From assembly GCA_013420905.1 (NCBI GenBank), contig JAAXNY010000017.1:372001-436000 (forward strand): DNA of 64,000 nt, given 5' to 3'. The stretch is from Collybia mongolica. Its lineage: Eukaryota > Basidiomycota > Agaricomycetes > Agaricales > Clitocybaceae. Under the pieces are notes generated by a model. That model did no database searches and was not told the DNA's origin. It worked only from the letters and a program-made list of their open reading frames with translations. The first letter of the stretch is position 1. Each line of letters begins with the position of its first letter. Both the position numbers and the translations under genes were made by a program. Below are positions 10,988 through 22,629 of the stretch, piece after piece.

Positions 10988-13900
10988 ATGTCAACAAACG
11001 CTCAATCAGCGCTTCGCCCAAAACGGACAGTAACCGCTTCGAGCAAACTCGTGGACCCCCACAACACGGCTCAGCACGATGTCCAGTCTCACAAGCATGC
11101 TATTGAAGCGAAACGAGCAGCGGAATCTGCTGGTCACCAAGACGCAACGAGTGCTGGTGAACCAGCTAATCTATCATCCCCATTGGGACCACCCATTGTC
11201 TCGTCGCAAGGGCCACAAATCGTCACAAAAAACTCAACCACAACGGAAGAGCTCGACGGTAAGGACTCAGACAGCACAGGTAAACAAATTGGGCACCATA
11301 AGCAACTCCCATTTCACTGTTTTACCTTTTGACCACCCACGAGCTCTAGGGATCAAAAAGGCTCGGCATGCGATTGTAATTGATGAAAGCGATGAAGAGA
11401 TGGATGTCGTGGCGGCGACAGACACTGGAAAGGCTTCAAGCAAAGGTGCGTTCCAGTCTTTTCATTCCTGCATTTGGATTAATACAGAATATGATATTGT
11501 AGAGAAGCTGCACCACAACAATGATTCGCATCGATCTGATGTCACTGGGTCGGATGGATTTTTGGCGGACATTGATGTACAGGCTGTCTCTGATACCATT
11601 CAGAAAACCAACTACAAAGATCGGGGTCGCGACATTGACCATTTCTTTAGTCTGTTGTATAAGGCTGATGGGAAAAAATTTCGAAATTGCCAAACATGCT
11701 CGTGAGTCTCATCCTGACCCCGTTGTGTGCTGTTTTGTTGACAAAAACCACAAGAAAAAAATCTCCTGGTCGTCCTGTTGCCCTCGTTGCACATGTATCT
11801 ACCTTACGACGACATATGGAATCATCCCATAAAGTATTTAATTTCCCTTACTCTTCGTTTTTATTGATGAGAAAAACCGTGCTACGTTAGGCAATGTATA
11901 GAAATTGGGCAGAAAAAGAAGGTTTCCCATCAATGCTACCAAAGGATGCGGAAAAACGCCGTCAGGATGCCGAAACCGAGAAGCAAATGCGTCTCGACCC
12001 TCACCTCACCGAGAGGCTCCTGAAGGAGAGGGTAATCCCGTATACCGATAACCTCTTCTGTGAAGCTGCTATCGAGTGGCTTGTATCTACCGACCAGGTA
12101 ACGTGGTATACTGTATTGCTTGTTCCTTGTCTCTAATCAACGAATCACATTACAGCCAATCCAAGCACTCGAGCATCCAGCATTTCAAAACATGATCCAT
12201 ACTGCTGCTCGCGCAACCAATGGAGTCAAAATCCCCGATCGCCGTCAAACTCGACAAGCGGTTATTGATATGTTCAAGGAACAATTAACGGCACTACGCA
12301 AAAAGCTAACGGTATGGCCCACCCAGAGCTTTTGGTGCTTTTCTCATGCTACGTTGTCTAGAGTGACAGAGTGAAAGGTAAAGTAAGCCTCACATGCGAT
12401 GCGTGGCAGGCGTCGAATAGCGATGCCTACTTTGCTGTGACCGGTTCCTGGATTGAGGAGAGTGATGGGAAGTGGCAAGTTCAATCAGCGCTTCTTGGAT
12501 TTACACAACTAAATAATGCACACAATGGAGTCCGCCTCGGCCAAGCGTTGTTCAAGATTGTTGCACGAATCAGGATCGCTTACAAGGTAAATGTGTGCAT
12601 ATTCGCTCGCCTGCATCATGACTGATGGCATGATGAATATAGATTGGACATATCACCTGCGACAACGCCTCGAACAACAATACGATGATGGTAGAATTCT
12701 CAAAGCACATCGAGAATGCCACTGGGAAACGTTACAATCCAGATCAGAACCGCATTCGGTGAACCTCTTCGTTGTCATTTCGTCTTCTATGCCAATGTTG
12801 AACTGTTTTATAGCTGTCTTGCTCACATCATCAATCTCGCAACGCAAGCATTGATATCAACTCACAGTAAATCGAAACATTACAACCCGGGCGAGCCCGA
12901 GGCAGATCTTCCTGTCAATCGAGGATTTGACCGTGATGAAGTGGGACTCGTCCGTGCAATATGTGTGAAGGTAAGACGCTTCAATTATATGTTCTAATTG
13001 AAGTTGATTACTGTTGAACAGGTCCGTTCATCTGCAAAACGCAAGCAACTTTTTGCCGATATCCAGACGCGTGCAAAAGTAAAAGCCCATCAACTTCTCC
13101 TGGACATGGTTGTCCGTTGGTCCTCCACCTACCTAATGACTACACGTGCAGAATCAACGAGACCAGTAGGTCCCTAAAAACGGCTTGCTGATTGGCTTTG
13201 CTGACTGGTAATAGTATGTCGACACGTTTGTGTATGAAATCGGACGCGAGGAGCGGGACCTTGGGAAACGGCAAAAAATTGATCAGCTCCAGCTGTCGAA
13301 CGATGAGTGGGGGCGTCTCACATTGTTCAACGATCTGTTAGCTGTGAGTAGAACGACTCCAGAAAATTTGTCACTGATGTCGGTCCGATGATATAGCACG
13401 CCGATAATGCGCAACAAGCCTTCTCATCAGATCAGGGACCAACCCTTCACCTCGCATTACCTGCTCTCGAAGCGTTGCACAGGGCTTGGACAAAACGGGC
13501 TGCTCGCACAAAATACTCGGACTTTGTTCCTGCTCTGAATGCCGGGCTTGCAAAGATTGAAGAGTACTATGATCGAACCGCTCAATCTGATGCCTATACA
13601 TTTGCCATGTGTATGTGACATCGTCGTATGGATTCGGATCATTATTGACAAAATTCTCAGTACTTGACCCATCATCCAAAACGGAACACATCCAAATGTA
13701 CTGGGGAGACGACAAGTTGGAAGAAATCAAGAAGCAGGCGGAACTAACGGTCAGTCAGTCTCACTCAATATTCCACCAGCGAGGCTGACAAAAGATGGTA
13801 GTATAAGCAACGATATCTCGAGATGTATGGCAACAATCCCGCACCACCCCAACCACAACAGACCGGAAAATCGGCGATGCGTAAGGTTGGAGTCCTCCTT

Positions 13901-14470
13901 CGTGAGTTGTCAGATGATGAAGACGAGCCCTCGCCGAGTGCAACGCCAGCCCCCATGGGCAATTCGAGTGAACCATGGCTCGCTGGTTTCAACAAATATT
14001 GGGACTCGAGGGACCATCTGGGAGATATGAGTATCGTCGAGTGGTGGGGTGTACATATCTCCATTCTCAGTCATTCCCCAATGCTGACACATTTACGCCA
14101 GTGGAACATTACTCGACACCCGGTCTGGGCGTCTCTTGCACGAGACTACCTGCCAGTCATGGCATCATCCGTTTCCAGTGAACGGGCGTTCTCCTCGGCT
14201 GGAATCACGATCAGCAAGCGCCGCAATCGACTCAAACCAGACATTGTCGAAGCTTTACAGTTTCTGAAGTGTATGTATCGCCGTGATCTTCTTTTTCGAG
14301 AGGATCCACGTGCCGAAACGGAGGTGGAGGAACTTGAGGGGGCGAGTCCCGTCGAAGGCAATACCCAGAACACAGAAGAGGGGTGGGATATCATAGTTAA
14401 GGATCTTCAAGATAACGAGGACTTCGAGGATTATGATGATGGTAATGTATTTGTTCAAGACATTTCGTAG
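10988..14470 (+). CDS. hAT transposase with BED zinc finger
   Basis: A spliced transposase with many short introns, each of which keeps frame. Order of parts: a low-complexity N-terminus; a BED-type finger with NCQTC near 11690 and RRHMESSHK near 11812-11832; the catalytic region with SLTCDAWQASNSDAYFAVT (first Asp) and GHITCDNASNN (second Asp); CLAHIINLATQ; RWSSTYLM; and the C-terminal dimerisation block ARDYLPVMASSVSSERAFSS followed by AGITISKRRNRLKP. An acidic tail ends at the stop at 14468-14470. No internal stop or frameshift remains after splicing. The start is uncertain: ATG 10988 is in frame, while ATG 10894 reaches the same frame if a 49-nt intron (10961-11009) is removed. Cuts and pastes the surrounding element. 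Confidence 0.88.
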
Positions 14471-14637
14471 GCACCTGTAGGCTGCTATCGATATTAAATG
14501 TGATTCCCCCCTACGGAGCCCGGGCCTAAGCCTGAGCTTGGCCTGACCCGGCCTGAGCCCTCTACCAAGGCTGAGCTCACGTCTTGGGCAAGCCTGAGCC
14601 CCACTAAGCCGGGCCTAAGCCTGCGGCTTTGAGCCCA

Positions 14638-14658
14638 GCCGGGCCCTGCACATCACTA
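14638..14658 (-). repeat. hAT right terminal inverted repeat
   Basis: Exact reverse complement of 10704-10724; directly followed by the second copy of tttgagac. Confidence 0.95.
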
Positions 14659-14666
14659 TTTGAGAC

Positions 14667-15303
14667 GGCCGGTAAAGCTTGCGTTCTTCCCAACAGGCGT
14701 ATACCCCCACCCGTTCATTGAAAGTCAGTGATAGCTCCATATATTTGAGCCGAAAGGTAGCCATAATCTAGTAAGTGGGCTGGGCTGAGCACTGTAAAAT
14801 CGAAACTTACTAAGTAGTGCCAAAATTGTTCCGCCACGGTCAACCCAAGGGCTGATCATGGCCTGAATGACACACTCATGAGTGACTTTTCCCTTGGTCT
14901 CCATCAGCAAATCCTGATTGGTCTGCCGCCTGGTGTGACGGCACTGTGCAGAGACCTACAGTACCACAGAGTCCACAGTACACGTCCCTATAGCGGCAGC
15001 TCTGCATGGTGACACAGGTCTTCTGTGGATCACTGTGTAAGCTATCATTTTCACTATGCATTACTGCACAGGACAGGGGAATTCCCTGGAGAGCTTTCCA
15101 GTCATGCCTATCTGCTGTATTGTTCTGGGTAACGCAATGGATTCCAGTGAGGATTGTTCGACATTGGGGGATCACACAGGTTCTCGAAATGAGGTGGCAA
15201 TATATTTATTCATTAACATGGGTATAAGCATAAATATAAGCTGTAAATTTATGTGGTTTGAAAGTGGCAGACAGGAAGCATATGATAGATTAAGGATGGG
15301 TTA
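14667..15303. other. Spacer between hAT and DUF6532 gene, no gene seen
   Basis: About 640 bases. A minus-strand segment near 14900-14810 could be a remnant of the sequence interrupted by the hAT. Nothing firm is visible. Confidence 0.3.
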
Positions 15304-16618
15304 CTAGTCAAGAATGATGTCAAGATTCATGTCATCTGGGGTCGGCTTCCCTTTCTTCGATTGCATCCTGGAATAGACATGAGTGGGTTTGAGTACCAAG
15401 AATATATGAGCACTTGCCTTCCAACCCTGCCAACTTCCTTTAGCATTTCATCAAACTTCGCACCATGATAATGATTCTCCTCAAGACGACTAATAAGATC
15501 CATGATTGCTTCATGTATTTCTGCATATCCATCACCATCAAATTTCAGTGTTGTCTGTGTTCCGTCGGCATATTCATCAATGCAGTTGGCAATCTGAAAA
15601 TTTCATTTTTGGTTTGGACGAAGATATTGCAGGATTGGACCTACACAGGCGCACACCATCGCCAAACTCTTTTTGGGCAGTGTGACGAAATCCTTTGGGA
15701 AGATGTGACTCAAGCAAGATTTCTTTTTGCTATAATAAAATGCTCGACAGACCGTCGCAATGAGTGGGTTCCCAAAATTGGAAGTTTTACCCTACATAAA
15801 GTTCGAGGTGTCAGGAGCAATCAAAAGTCACAGAAAAGTCTCAAACCCTTTCATCAAGATCACCTTGCAAAAAGAACCCTTTTTTGCATAAACGCTCAGC
15901 ATTTCTCTTCACTGTTTCGGAGTAGTCTTCTTGGTTAGGGCAATCAGGCTGGAGCTCCTTGGAATAGTGAAGGGCTGTGAGGAGACGGCAGAGAGTCTTC
16001 AGCTGCCCTCGATATGATGCACCATCTTCGAAAATCTAGTGTAACATGTGAATATAAGTCTAATAATCCAGGTCTAGTATAACATACCAAAATTGACATT
16101 GAACGAAGATCATAGTAACCTATACATGGGTAAGTTAGTCTAGAGAATACCATTCAATGGATTTGAGGGTCATTACTGTCATTGAGTAGCTCTGTATTAC
16201 GTGGGTCATCTTGGTATGCAGCCATCATTTCAAGGACACAGTCCCCAGCGCATTGAAGAGTAGCTTTGGTACGTTCTGGAAAGGGATCCTGTGTGTGTAT
16301 ATAGAGGCGGTACTCGTTCTTGGCATTTTCGAGGATATCTGTCCATGCAGCACTGTCTTTATAATATTGCATCTGCGTGGGAAGTGTCTTTGAATCTTGT
16401 GTACTGTGGTTTGCATGTTGCTTTTGCAGTGGTTTGTCGATGTCACCAGCTCGGGCCTCAGATTCGTTGTCAGCATCATTATTGTCAGTGGTCTTATCTG
16501 CACTCATATGGCGGGGTCTGGTGGGAGGTACCTGTTTGGTCACAGTACGTGCCTTGGTTGACGATTCTGACTGCCAATGGCGAGCTTGGGTCAAGCGCTC
16601 GCTATTGGGGGCACGAAC
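15304..16618 (-). pseudogene. DUF6532-family gene, 3' half (split by a retrotransposon)
   Basis: This is the C-terminal half of a gene whose 5' half lies at 22630-24083. Its exons carry the DUF6532 domain: WTDILENAKNEYRLYIHTQD, then FEDGASYRGQLKTLCRLLTA, then SNFGNPLIATVCRAFYYSKK, then CIDEYADGTQTTLKF, ending in NLDIILD at the stop 15304-15306. Introns are 45-60 nt; the first (16176 down to about 16120) has a CTAAC branch site. The last intron uses a GC donor (AAG|GCAAGT) rather than GT. No stops interrupt the spliced reading. The family is widespread in agaricomycetes and of unknown function. Since the 5' half is 6 kb away behind an LTR element, the gene is almost certainly inactive as a unit unless the element is spliced out. 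Confidence 0.82.
16614..16618. repeat. Target-site duplication of Ty3 element (left)
   Basis: cgaac, identical to 22630-22634; five bases is usual for Ty3 elements. Confidence 0.93.
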
Positions 16619-16806
16619 TGGAAGAGAGCGATGCTCTCAACACTGACGAGGGGAACGGGAAGTAAACGAGAACTGATGGTGTATTGTAAAAAGTAAGTAA
16701 ACGTAAGGTACAGGTGTCACAGAATCTATATAGTATGCACGTGATCATGTAATGTGATCGGGTTGTGATCGTGTCGTGTCATGTGGTAAGAGTCACCACT
16801 CTTACA
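16619..16806 (-). repeat. 3' LTR of the Ty3 element
   Basis: 188 bp, TG...CA. It contains a perfect 8-bp hairpin with a 4-base loop at its right edge (GTAAGAGT cacc ACTCTTAC). Differs from the other LTR at three CpG-type sites. Confidence 0.95.
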
Positions 16807-16859
16807 CTCGCCCTGTCCGTAAAAAAAATAAAGCACGTAAAAAAAATTTGCCACGGGAA

Positions 16860-19800
16860 TTATTTGAATCGAGACTCCCATTCCTGTAAGGCCTCGGTTT
16901 CGAGAAGGTTTGAACGCGGGAGCCATAAATCGGCGTCTGGACCATACCCAGACCATCGAACTAAGAATTGTTGACCTCTACCCCAGGGACGCTCATCGAT
17001 AATTTTCTCGACGAAATATTCAGTGGTACCTTCAGCTGTTACGATAGGACCTGGACAGGCTAATTTCCGTGAGGGAAACATGTCGTCGTCGTTTGGTATG
17101 TACGGTCAAAGTTGCGAAGAATGGAAGGTGGGGTGGTTTTTGGATCGTTCCGGTAGATGCAAGGTGTAGATGGAGGAATCAGGGTACGCTTTAAGAACTT
17201 CGTAAGGTCCATCAAATCCGGGCATAAATTTCGCGACTCGGCCATCTTTTGCCTGCATATAATCTCGTCGGCGGTTTGCTGTTGCAAGAAGTACTTGGTC
17301 GCCCACATGGAAGGTATGGTCAGGGGCACGATCGCGATTTGCATAGTGGGCTTGGGAAATTTTGGCAGTAAGGAGAGAGTCACGCGCGTCCAGGAAATTA
17401 CAGTCTAAATCCTCGAGGAAAGTCTGGACATCGGCGTCGATTATCGGCGGAGGATGAGGCGTAGGGTCGTCGGCTTCACTAGGAGGAGTGATGATAATCT
17501 CGGGGACAGGGAAAGGGGAAAGTTCTAGAACGAGGGAAGGTATTATATGAGGGGAAAAACCTGATTTGAGCATGAAAGGAGAGAAACCGGTAGAAGAGTT
17601 AACGGAAGACATAATATGGAAACGGACTTTAGGGAGAGATTTCGCCCATCCGTGTTGGTTACGCTTGACGTGGAAACGCAGGCATTGTACGATTGTCTTA
17701 TTGGACCGTTCGGAGGAGCCGTCGGTTTCAGGATGGAATGCGGTTGACAGCTTGTGTTTGACTCCCATGAGCTTCGTGAGGGCCTTCCAGAATTGAGAAG
17801 TAAAAAGTTTGTCGCGGTCGCTTATTATTTCGTTCGGTAGGCCGTTTTCACAGTACCAACGATCGAAGAAGAGGGAGGCGACTTCCTTGGCGGACATGTC
17901 GGTGCGACAGGGTACAATTTGGATGTCGGCTCCAGTACAGTCGGTCATTGTTAGAATACAGTCATGGACGCCATCTTTGGGCAGTGGACCGACAAAGTCA
18001 ATAGCAACTGAAGAGAAACGATTTTCGGGAACAGGTAATGGATGAAGGGGCCCTGAGACCTTCGAAGTGCCGGACTTGTTTCGTTGACATTCGGGACAGG
18101 AGGGTACGTAAGCCGAAAACAGATCTCGACGCATCCCGGGCCAGTAGAAGGATTTGCGCAGGGAAGCGTAGGACTTGTCACAGCCGAAGTGACCCAGGTC
18201 GTCGTGGGCAAGACGGAAAAGATCTTCGCGCAGAGAGGTATAGTTCGGGATAACAAGTCGCTCGCCAATAAACAGGAGCCTGTTACGCCGGGTTATCTGG
18301 AGCTTTGGGTCCACCAAGTTTGCTTTGAGCGCCACTAACATGTTTTGGCACCACTTGTCATGGCCATAACCTTTCTTGATGTCGTCGACAAAGGCGGGGT
18401 CCGACCGGATCTCAAGGACACTGCAGATGGGGAGGGGGCTATGTCCACGGAGTCTGGGAGACGGGAGAGGGCATCCGCTATTGTGTTTTTGTCGCCGTCG
18501 ATGTAGCTTATCGTGAATTCATATTGGGAGAGGTATTCCATCCACCGGGCCTGGCGTTTGGAAAGGTCCTTTTGAAAATCGAAGTTTTCTAATGTCTTGT
18601 GGTCGGTGTAAATGTAGACGTGTGATCCTAATAAGTCGCACCGCCAACGTTTGAGGGCATGCATGATAGAGAGAAGTTCTTGTTCGTGGACTGGGTAGTG
18701 GAGTTCGGGACCATGGAGTTGCTGACTTTCAAAGGCCACTGGACAGGCGGTTTCCCATGTTGGTCCAAACGAGAGGACGGCACCTGTCCGACGTTGTGAG
18801 GCATCGCACGTGACAAAAATCTTATTGTCACCGGGGTTTTTGTGGTCGATTGTCGTAAGGCACTCTCGGGACACAACAAGACGTTTGATTCCATCGAACG
18901 CGTATTGGTGTTCGTTCGTCCATGCAGGGAAATCCCTATTGCACTCCTTTCGCGTGAGGGGTGTAAGTATCGCTGTAAGTTCTGCGAGCTTAGGTAGGAA
19001 GACAGAGAGATACCGAACGAGTCCGAGAAACTGCCGAACGTCTTTTGCGGATTTAGGGGAAGGCCAATTGAGGATTCATTCGACTTTTGAATTGTCCGCT
19101 TCAATTCCACGTTGTGAGATGTGGTGGCCAAGGAAATCGATTTCGGTTGCAAACAGGATTGATTTTCGGAGGGAACAGTACAGTTCGGCCTTTCGCAAGG
19201 CGGTAAGGATATTGGCTACGTTTTTCTTGTGTTCTTCAAGACTGGACGACCAAATGATGATGTCGTCGAGGTATACATAGCACGTCTTGCCAAGGAATTC
19301 TTTTAGCGCCATTGTGACACGACGTTGGTGCGTGGCCGGTGAATTCCTCAAACCCATAGGCATAACGACCCATTCCCAGAGGCCAAAGGGGGTCAGGGTA
19401 GCTGTGTATTTGACGTGTTGAGGGTTGACCAGTGTCTGGAAGAACGAATTGGTCATGTCGATTTTTCCCCAGATTTTTCCTTTAGCGGCATCAGCAAGAA
19501 TATCGTCGATGTTGGGAAGAGGGTAGTTATCAGGGACCGTAATTCAGTTCAGGGCGCGAAAGTCATTAACCCAGTGAGGAAGTACTTTGGGGTCCGCTTT
19601 TGGCACAATAAACAATGGGGAGGTGTAAGCAGAGCAGGAGGGGCGGATGCGGCCCGCGGCGGCATGTTGGTCGATGAGGGTTTTCCAGCCCTCGCGGAAC
19701 TTCCGTGGACATGTGTAAGCGCGAGCAGTAGAAATTGTCGCTCCGGAGGTCAGCTCGATGTTGTGGTACATGTTGTGTGGCAGGTCTCGGACGTGAGGGA

Positions 19801-21805
19801 TGTCCTCCGGGAAACGGTCAGGGAACCATTCCTTAAATTGCCTGTCAAGCTTTAGTAGTATGTCGGCAGCCGCGAGTTGTTGAATCCGGGTCTTAACAGC
19901 TCCAATTATGTTCGGGGGACCCCTGGTGTGAGCGGAGAAATCAAAGCGGGCGGGGTGGTTCCGAAAAAGATTGGATAGTTCACGGTGCACGGGAATGCGC
20001 AGGTCACGGTTGACCTTTTGACCCGATTTGATATTGCACGTCTCTTGAAGTCTCTGTTGGAAGGGGGACACGGTCGGGGAGGGACGGTTTGGAACCACAG
20101 GATCTAGAAGGTTAAACCCCGATGTCTTATCGATGACAGTACGTGCATGTGCATCAACAACAATAGTATTACGTGAAAGAAAATCCAGACCAAGGATAAT
20201 ATCTAAGTGCAAGGAGGGACAAACAATCGCGTTTATGGGTTTGGAAGTCCACTGGGAGTCGGGGGAGGAGAGAGAAAAATGGCAGTATTCATGCAGGGAT
20301 GTAGTGTCCGATATAGGGCTCTGAGAAGGAGAAAAGGCAGCAGTAACATCAATTGGTTTAGGTAGACGACGGATTGGAAGTCGCAAACGTAATGCGGCTT
20401 CCTTAGAAATCAGAACTGGCGAAGCGCCGTGGTCAATAAGGGCGCGAATTGGGACAGGGAACTCGGATATAGGGGATGGGATTGTACAGTTCCAAAAGAA
20501 CTGCCGCGGGAGGGGCGACGAGAAAGGAAGAACATACTCGGAGGCGCCGAATCCCTCGACGACATCATAATCTTCGTCACTCACGGGGTCGCTGTTGAAG
20601 ACTGCGGCAACGACGGTCGGGGGTGGGGGAGCAGTCGCATTCGGCTTGGCTGGGTTGGGGTTGTTCCGCGTGGGGGATCCATTTTGTATCCAATTGGTTC
20701 TGGCGGCGTCTGCGTAGGTTTTGGTGACACGGCCGCAGTCCTGTTGTGAGGGCATAGTGGTGCATTCGGAACGAAGGTGTGTTACATAGAACTTGCGGCA
20801 TTTGAAGCAACCACGATGTTCTTGGAGGAGGGCGCGTTCGGTCGGTTGTAGCGGCGGGAGGGTGGAAATGTTCAAGGTGGGCGTAGTGGCAGACGTAGTT
20901 GGGGCAGGGGCGATAGGAGCAGTCAGGTTGACCATGTTGCGTCCACGAAGGCCAAATTCGGTGTAAGATTTGAGCCAATCTTGGCAGGCAGACTTGCGCT
21001 GTGAGGCGAGATCAATGTCGATTCGTGAGACCTCTTTGATCCACGCATCTAGTTCCGGGATTTGACCGAGAGCGTTATGTAAATCGGCGGTGTAGTAGGC
21101 ATTCCGTAAGCGCGAGGAGAGACGCGCGATGAGGTGGTCACGAAGTTGATTCTTGGGGACATGGTTTGGGAACCCACTAAGGCCATTATTGGCGTTCTGT
21201 ACACTGATAACCCACTGCTGGAATGGTTGATCTCCTTGGGGCGCGATGACTTTGTCGACGAGTTCGTCTTGCCAGTTCCACGGTAACCATTTGCTTTTGA
21301 ACTCGGCTATGAATTGACTGAAGGTCATGTCAATGAAGGTGTCATGGTTCACTTCAATCCATGCGAGGACGTCGTTTTGCTCGAAATTGTAGAGGATCTT
21401 TCCGACCTGTTCCTGGGAGGGAATGCTCTTGTTCTGAAACAAACGGCGGCAGCCCAATACAAAAAGACGGATGCACTCATAGTTTATACTCCCAATACCC
21501 ATGATAGGGTATCCATTTCTTTCTTGGGTGACGGAGGCGTAGAACGATTGATTGAAATGTTTGCTGGACATCGGGCGCGTGATGCTGTCGTTGGAATATA
21601 CAAAGTAATATTCGTCTTCGGAATCCGTATTGTATGATCTCGGTTCGGCCGGAGGGGAGGTAAGTGGTGATACGAGAGGTGGGGGCGAACCAAGTGGAGA
21701 CGAAGGGGCTGGGGAAGTGGAAGGGGACGGTCGTAAGGAGTGTGTGGACGATGGGGAGGAGTTGGAGGGAGAGGGACTAGGTGTATGCGCAGGTGTATGG
21801 GTCAA
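16860..21805 (-). pseudogene. Ty3 gag-pol polyprotein gene, disrupted
   Basis: Read on the minus strand from a proline/serine-rich gag N-terminus. Gag has a CX2CX6HX4C zinc knuckle (CFKCRKFYVTHLRSEC). The protease has the active-site-like DHGAS. Reverse transcriptase shows MPMGLRNSPATHQRR and YLDDII; RNase H has FVTCDAS and YTDHKTLENF. Integrase has the zinc motif (GHFGCDKSYASL...CPEC) and the Asp, Asp, Glu region (AIDFVGPLP, ISDRDKLF, TDGSSERSNKT). A chromodomain (EKIIDERPWGRGQQFLVRW) ends at 16860. Breaks: TGA at 19544-19546 and 19076-19078 inside reverse transcriptase, TGA at 17106-17108 before the chromodomain, and a one-base frameshift between RNase H and integrase near 18440. No ATG lies upstream in the gag frame before a stop, so the true start is unclear. 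Confidence 0.92.
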
Positions 21806-22441
21806 AGATGCGAAAGAACGGCGCCGAGACGGTCGTCGCGGAGGTGAGGGTGTAAGGGGAGGTAGAGGAGAGGAGGGTGGGGTAGCGCAGGGTCGAGAAG
21901 GGTCAGACGAGGAGGGACGAGGGTAGTCCAGGATGGGCGTGGTTGGAGGTTAAAAGGGGATGGGGATCCAAGGAGATTTCGAGCCGTTTAAATACTGGAA
22001 GAAGGGGGGGGCGGGTCACGTTGATACGAGGGAGCTTCTTAAGGTCGGATGACGTCGGTGTTGTACAATGCGTGTCAAGGTGACGTAGGGCGAGTGGAGT
22101 AGAAGGTAGTCCTAGACTTGAGAAAGGAACAGATTCTCGAGAGGCCGACAAGGAGGCATGAGGGACCTGGTTCGCGTGAGTCCTGGGGCAAGTTTTATGG
22201 TCTTTTGTCAAGAGGATATGAACAACAGTGATTGAAAACGCTTAGCGTTAAATGTTTCTTTCTTGACGATAATGGAATATCACTCTAGGCGATATCGAAC
22301 TGGGACGTTTACGATTTTTGGGACAGGTGTCTTGACTGGTTTGGGACGGGGTTGGTATTGGACGAGTTGGACGGAATACGGTGGTTGACAGGGACGGTTT
22401 GCGACAGGGCGAGACAGGGAGTTCTAACGTTTAAAAAAAAG

Positions 22442-22629
22442 TGGAAGAGAGCGATGCTCTCAACACTGACGAGGGGAACGGGAAGTAAACGAGAACTGAT
22501 GGTGTATTGTAAAAAGTAAGTAAACATAAGGTACAGGTGTCACAGAATCTATATAGTATGCACGTGATCGTGTAATGTGATCGGGTTGTGATCGTGTCAT
22601 GTCATGTGGTAAGAGTCACCACTCTTACA
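22442..22629 (-). repeat. 5' LTR of the Ty3 element
   Basis: 188 bp, same ends and hairpin as the left LTR. Followed by the second cgaac duplication at 22630-22634. Confidence 0.95.

Larger units (their letters stand above)
10704..14658 (+). mobile_element. Complete hAT-superfamily DNA transposon
   Basis: A 3955-bp element bounded by perfect 21-bp terminal inverted repeats beginning TAGTGATGTGCAGGGCCC, at 10704-10724 and 14638-14658. It is flanked by an identical 8-bp target duplication, tttgagac, at 10696-10703 and 14659-14666. Eight-base duplications are the hAT hallmark. Inside each end lies GC-rich subterminal sequence with many AGCCC/GGGCT copies (10725-10865 and 14515-14637), likely transposase-binding sites. 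The single transposase gene inside has no interrupting stop. Perfect ends, an exact duplication and an open gene suggest recent insertion and possible activity. Confidence 0.95.
16619..22629 (-). mobile_element. Ty3-type chromovirus LTR retrotransposon, inactive
   Basis: A 6011-bp element with two 188-bp LTRs (16619-16806 and 22442-22629). Each runs TG...CA on the plus strand, and the element is flanked by a 5-bp duplication cgaac. It is transcribed from the minus strand, so the right LTR is the 5' one. Domain order gag, protease, reverse transcriptase, RNase H, integrase, chromodomain places it among chromodomain Ty3 elements of fungi. The LTRs differ at three positions (1.6%), so insertion is fairly recent, but the pol frame carries three TGA stops and one frameshift. 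No tRNA primer site of the TGG type follows the 5' LTR. Confidence 0.95.
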
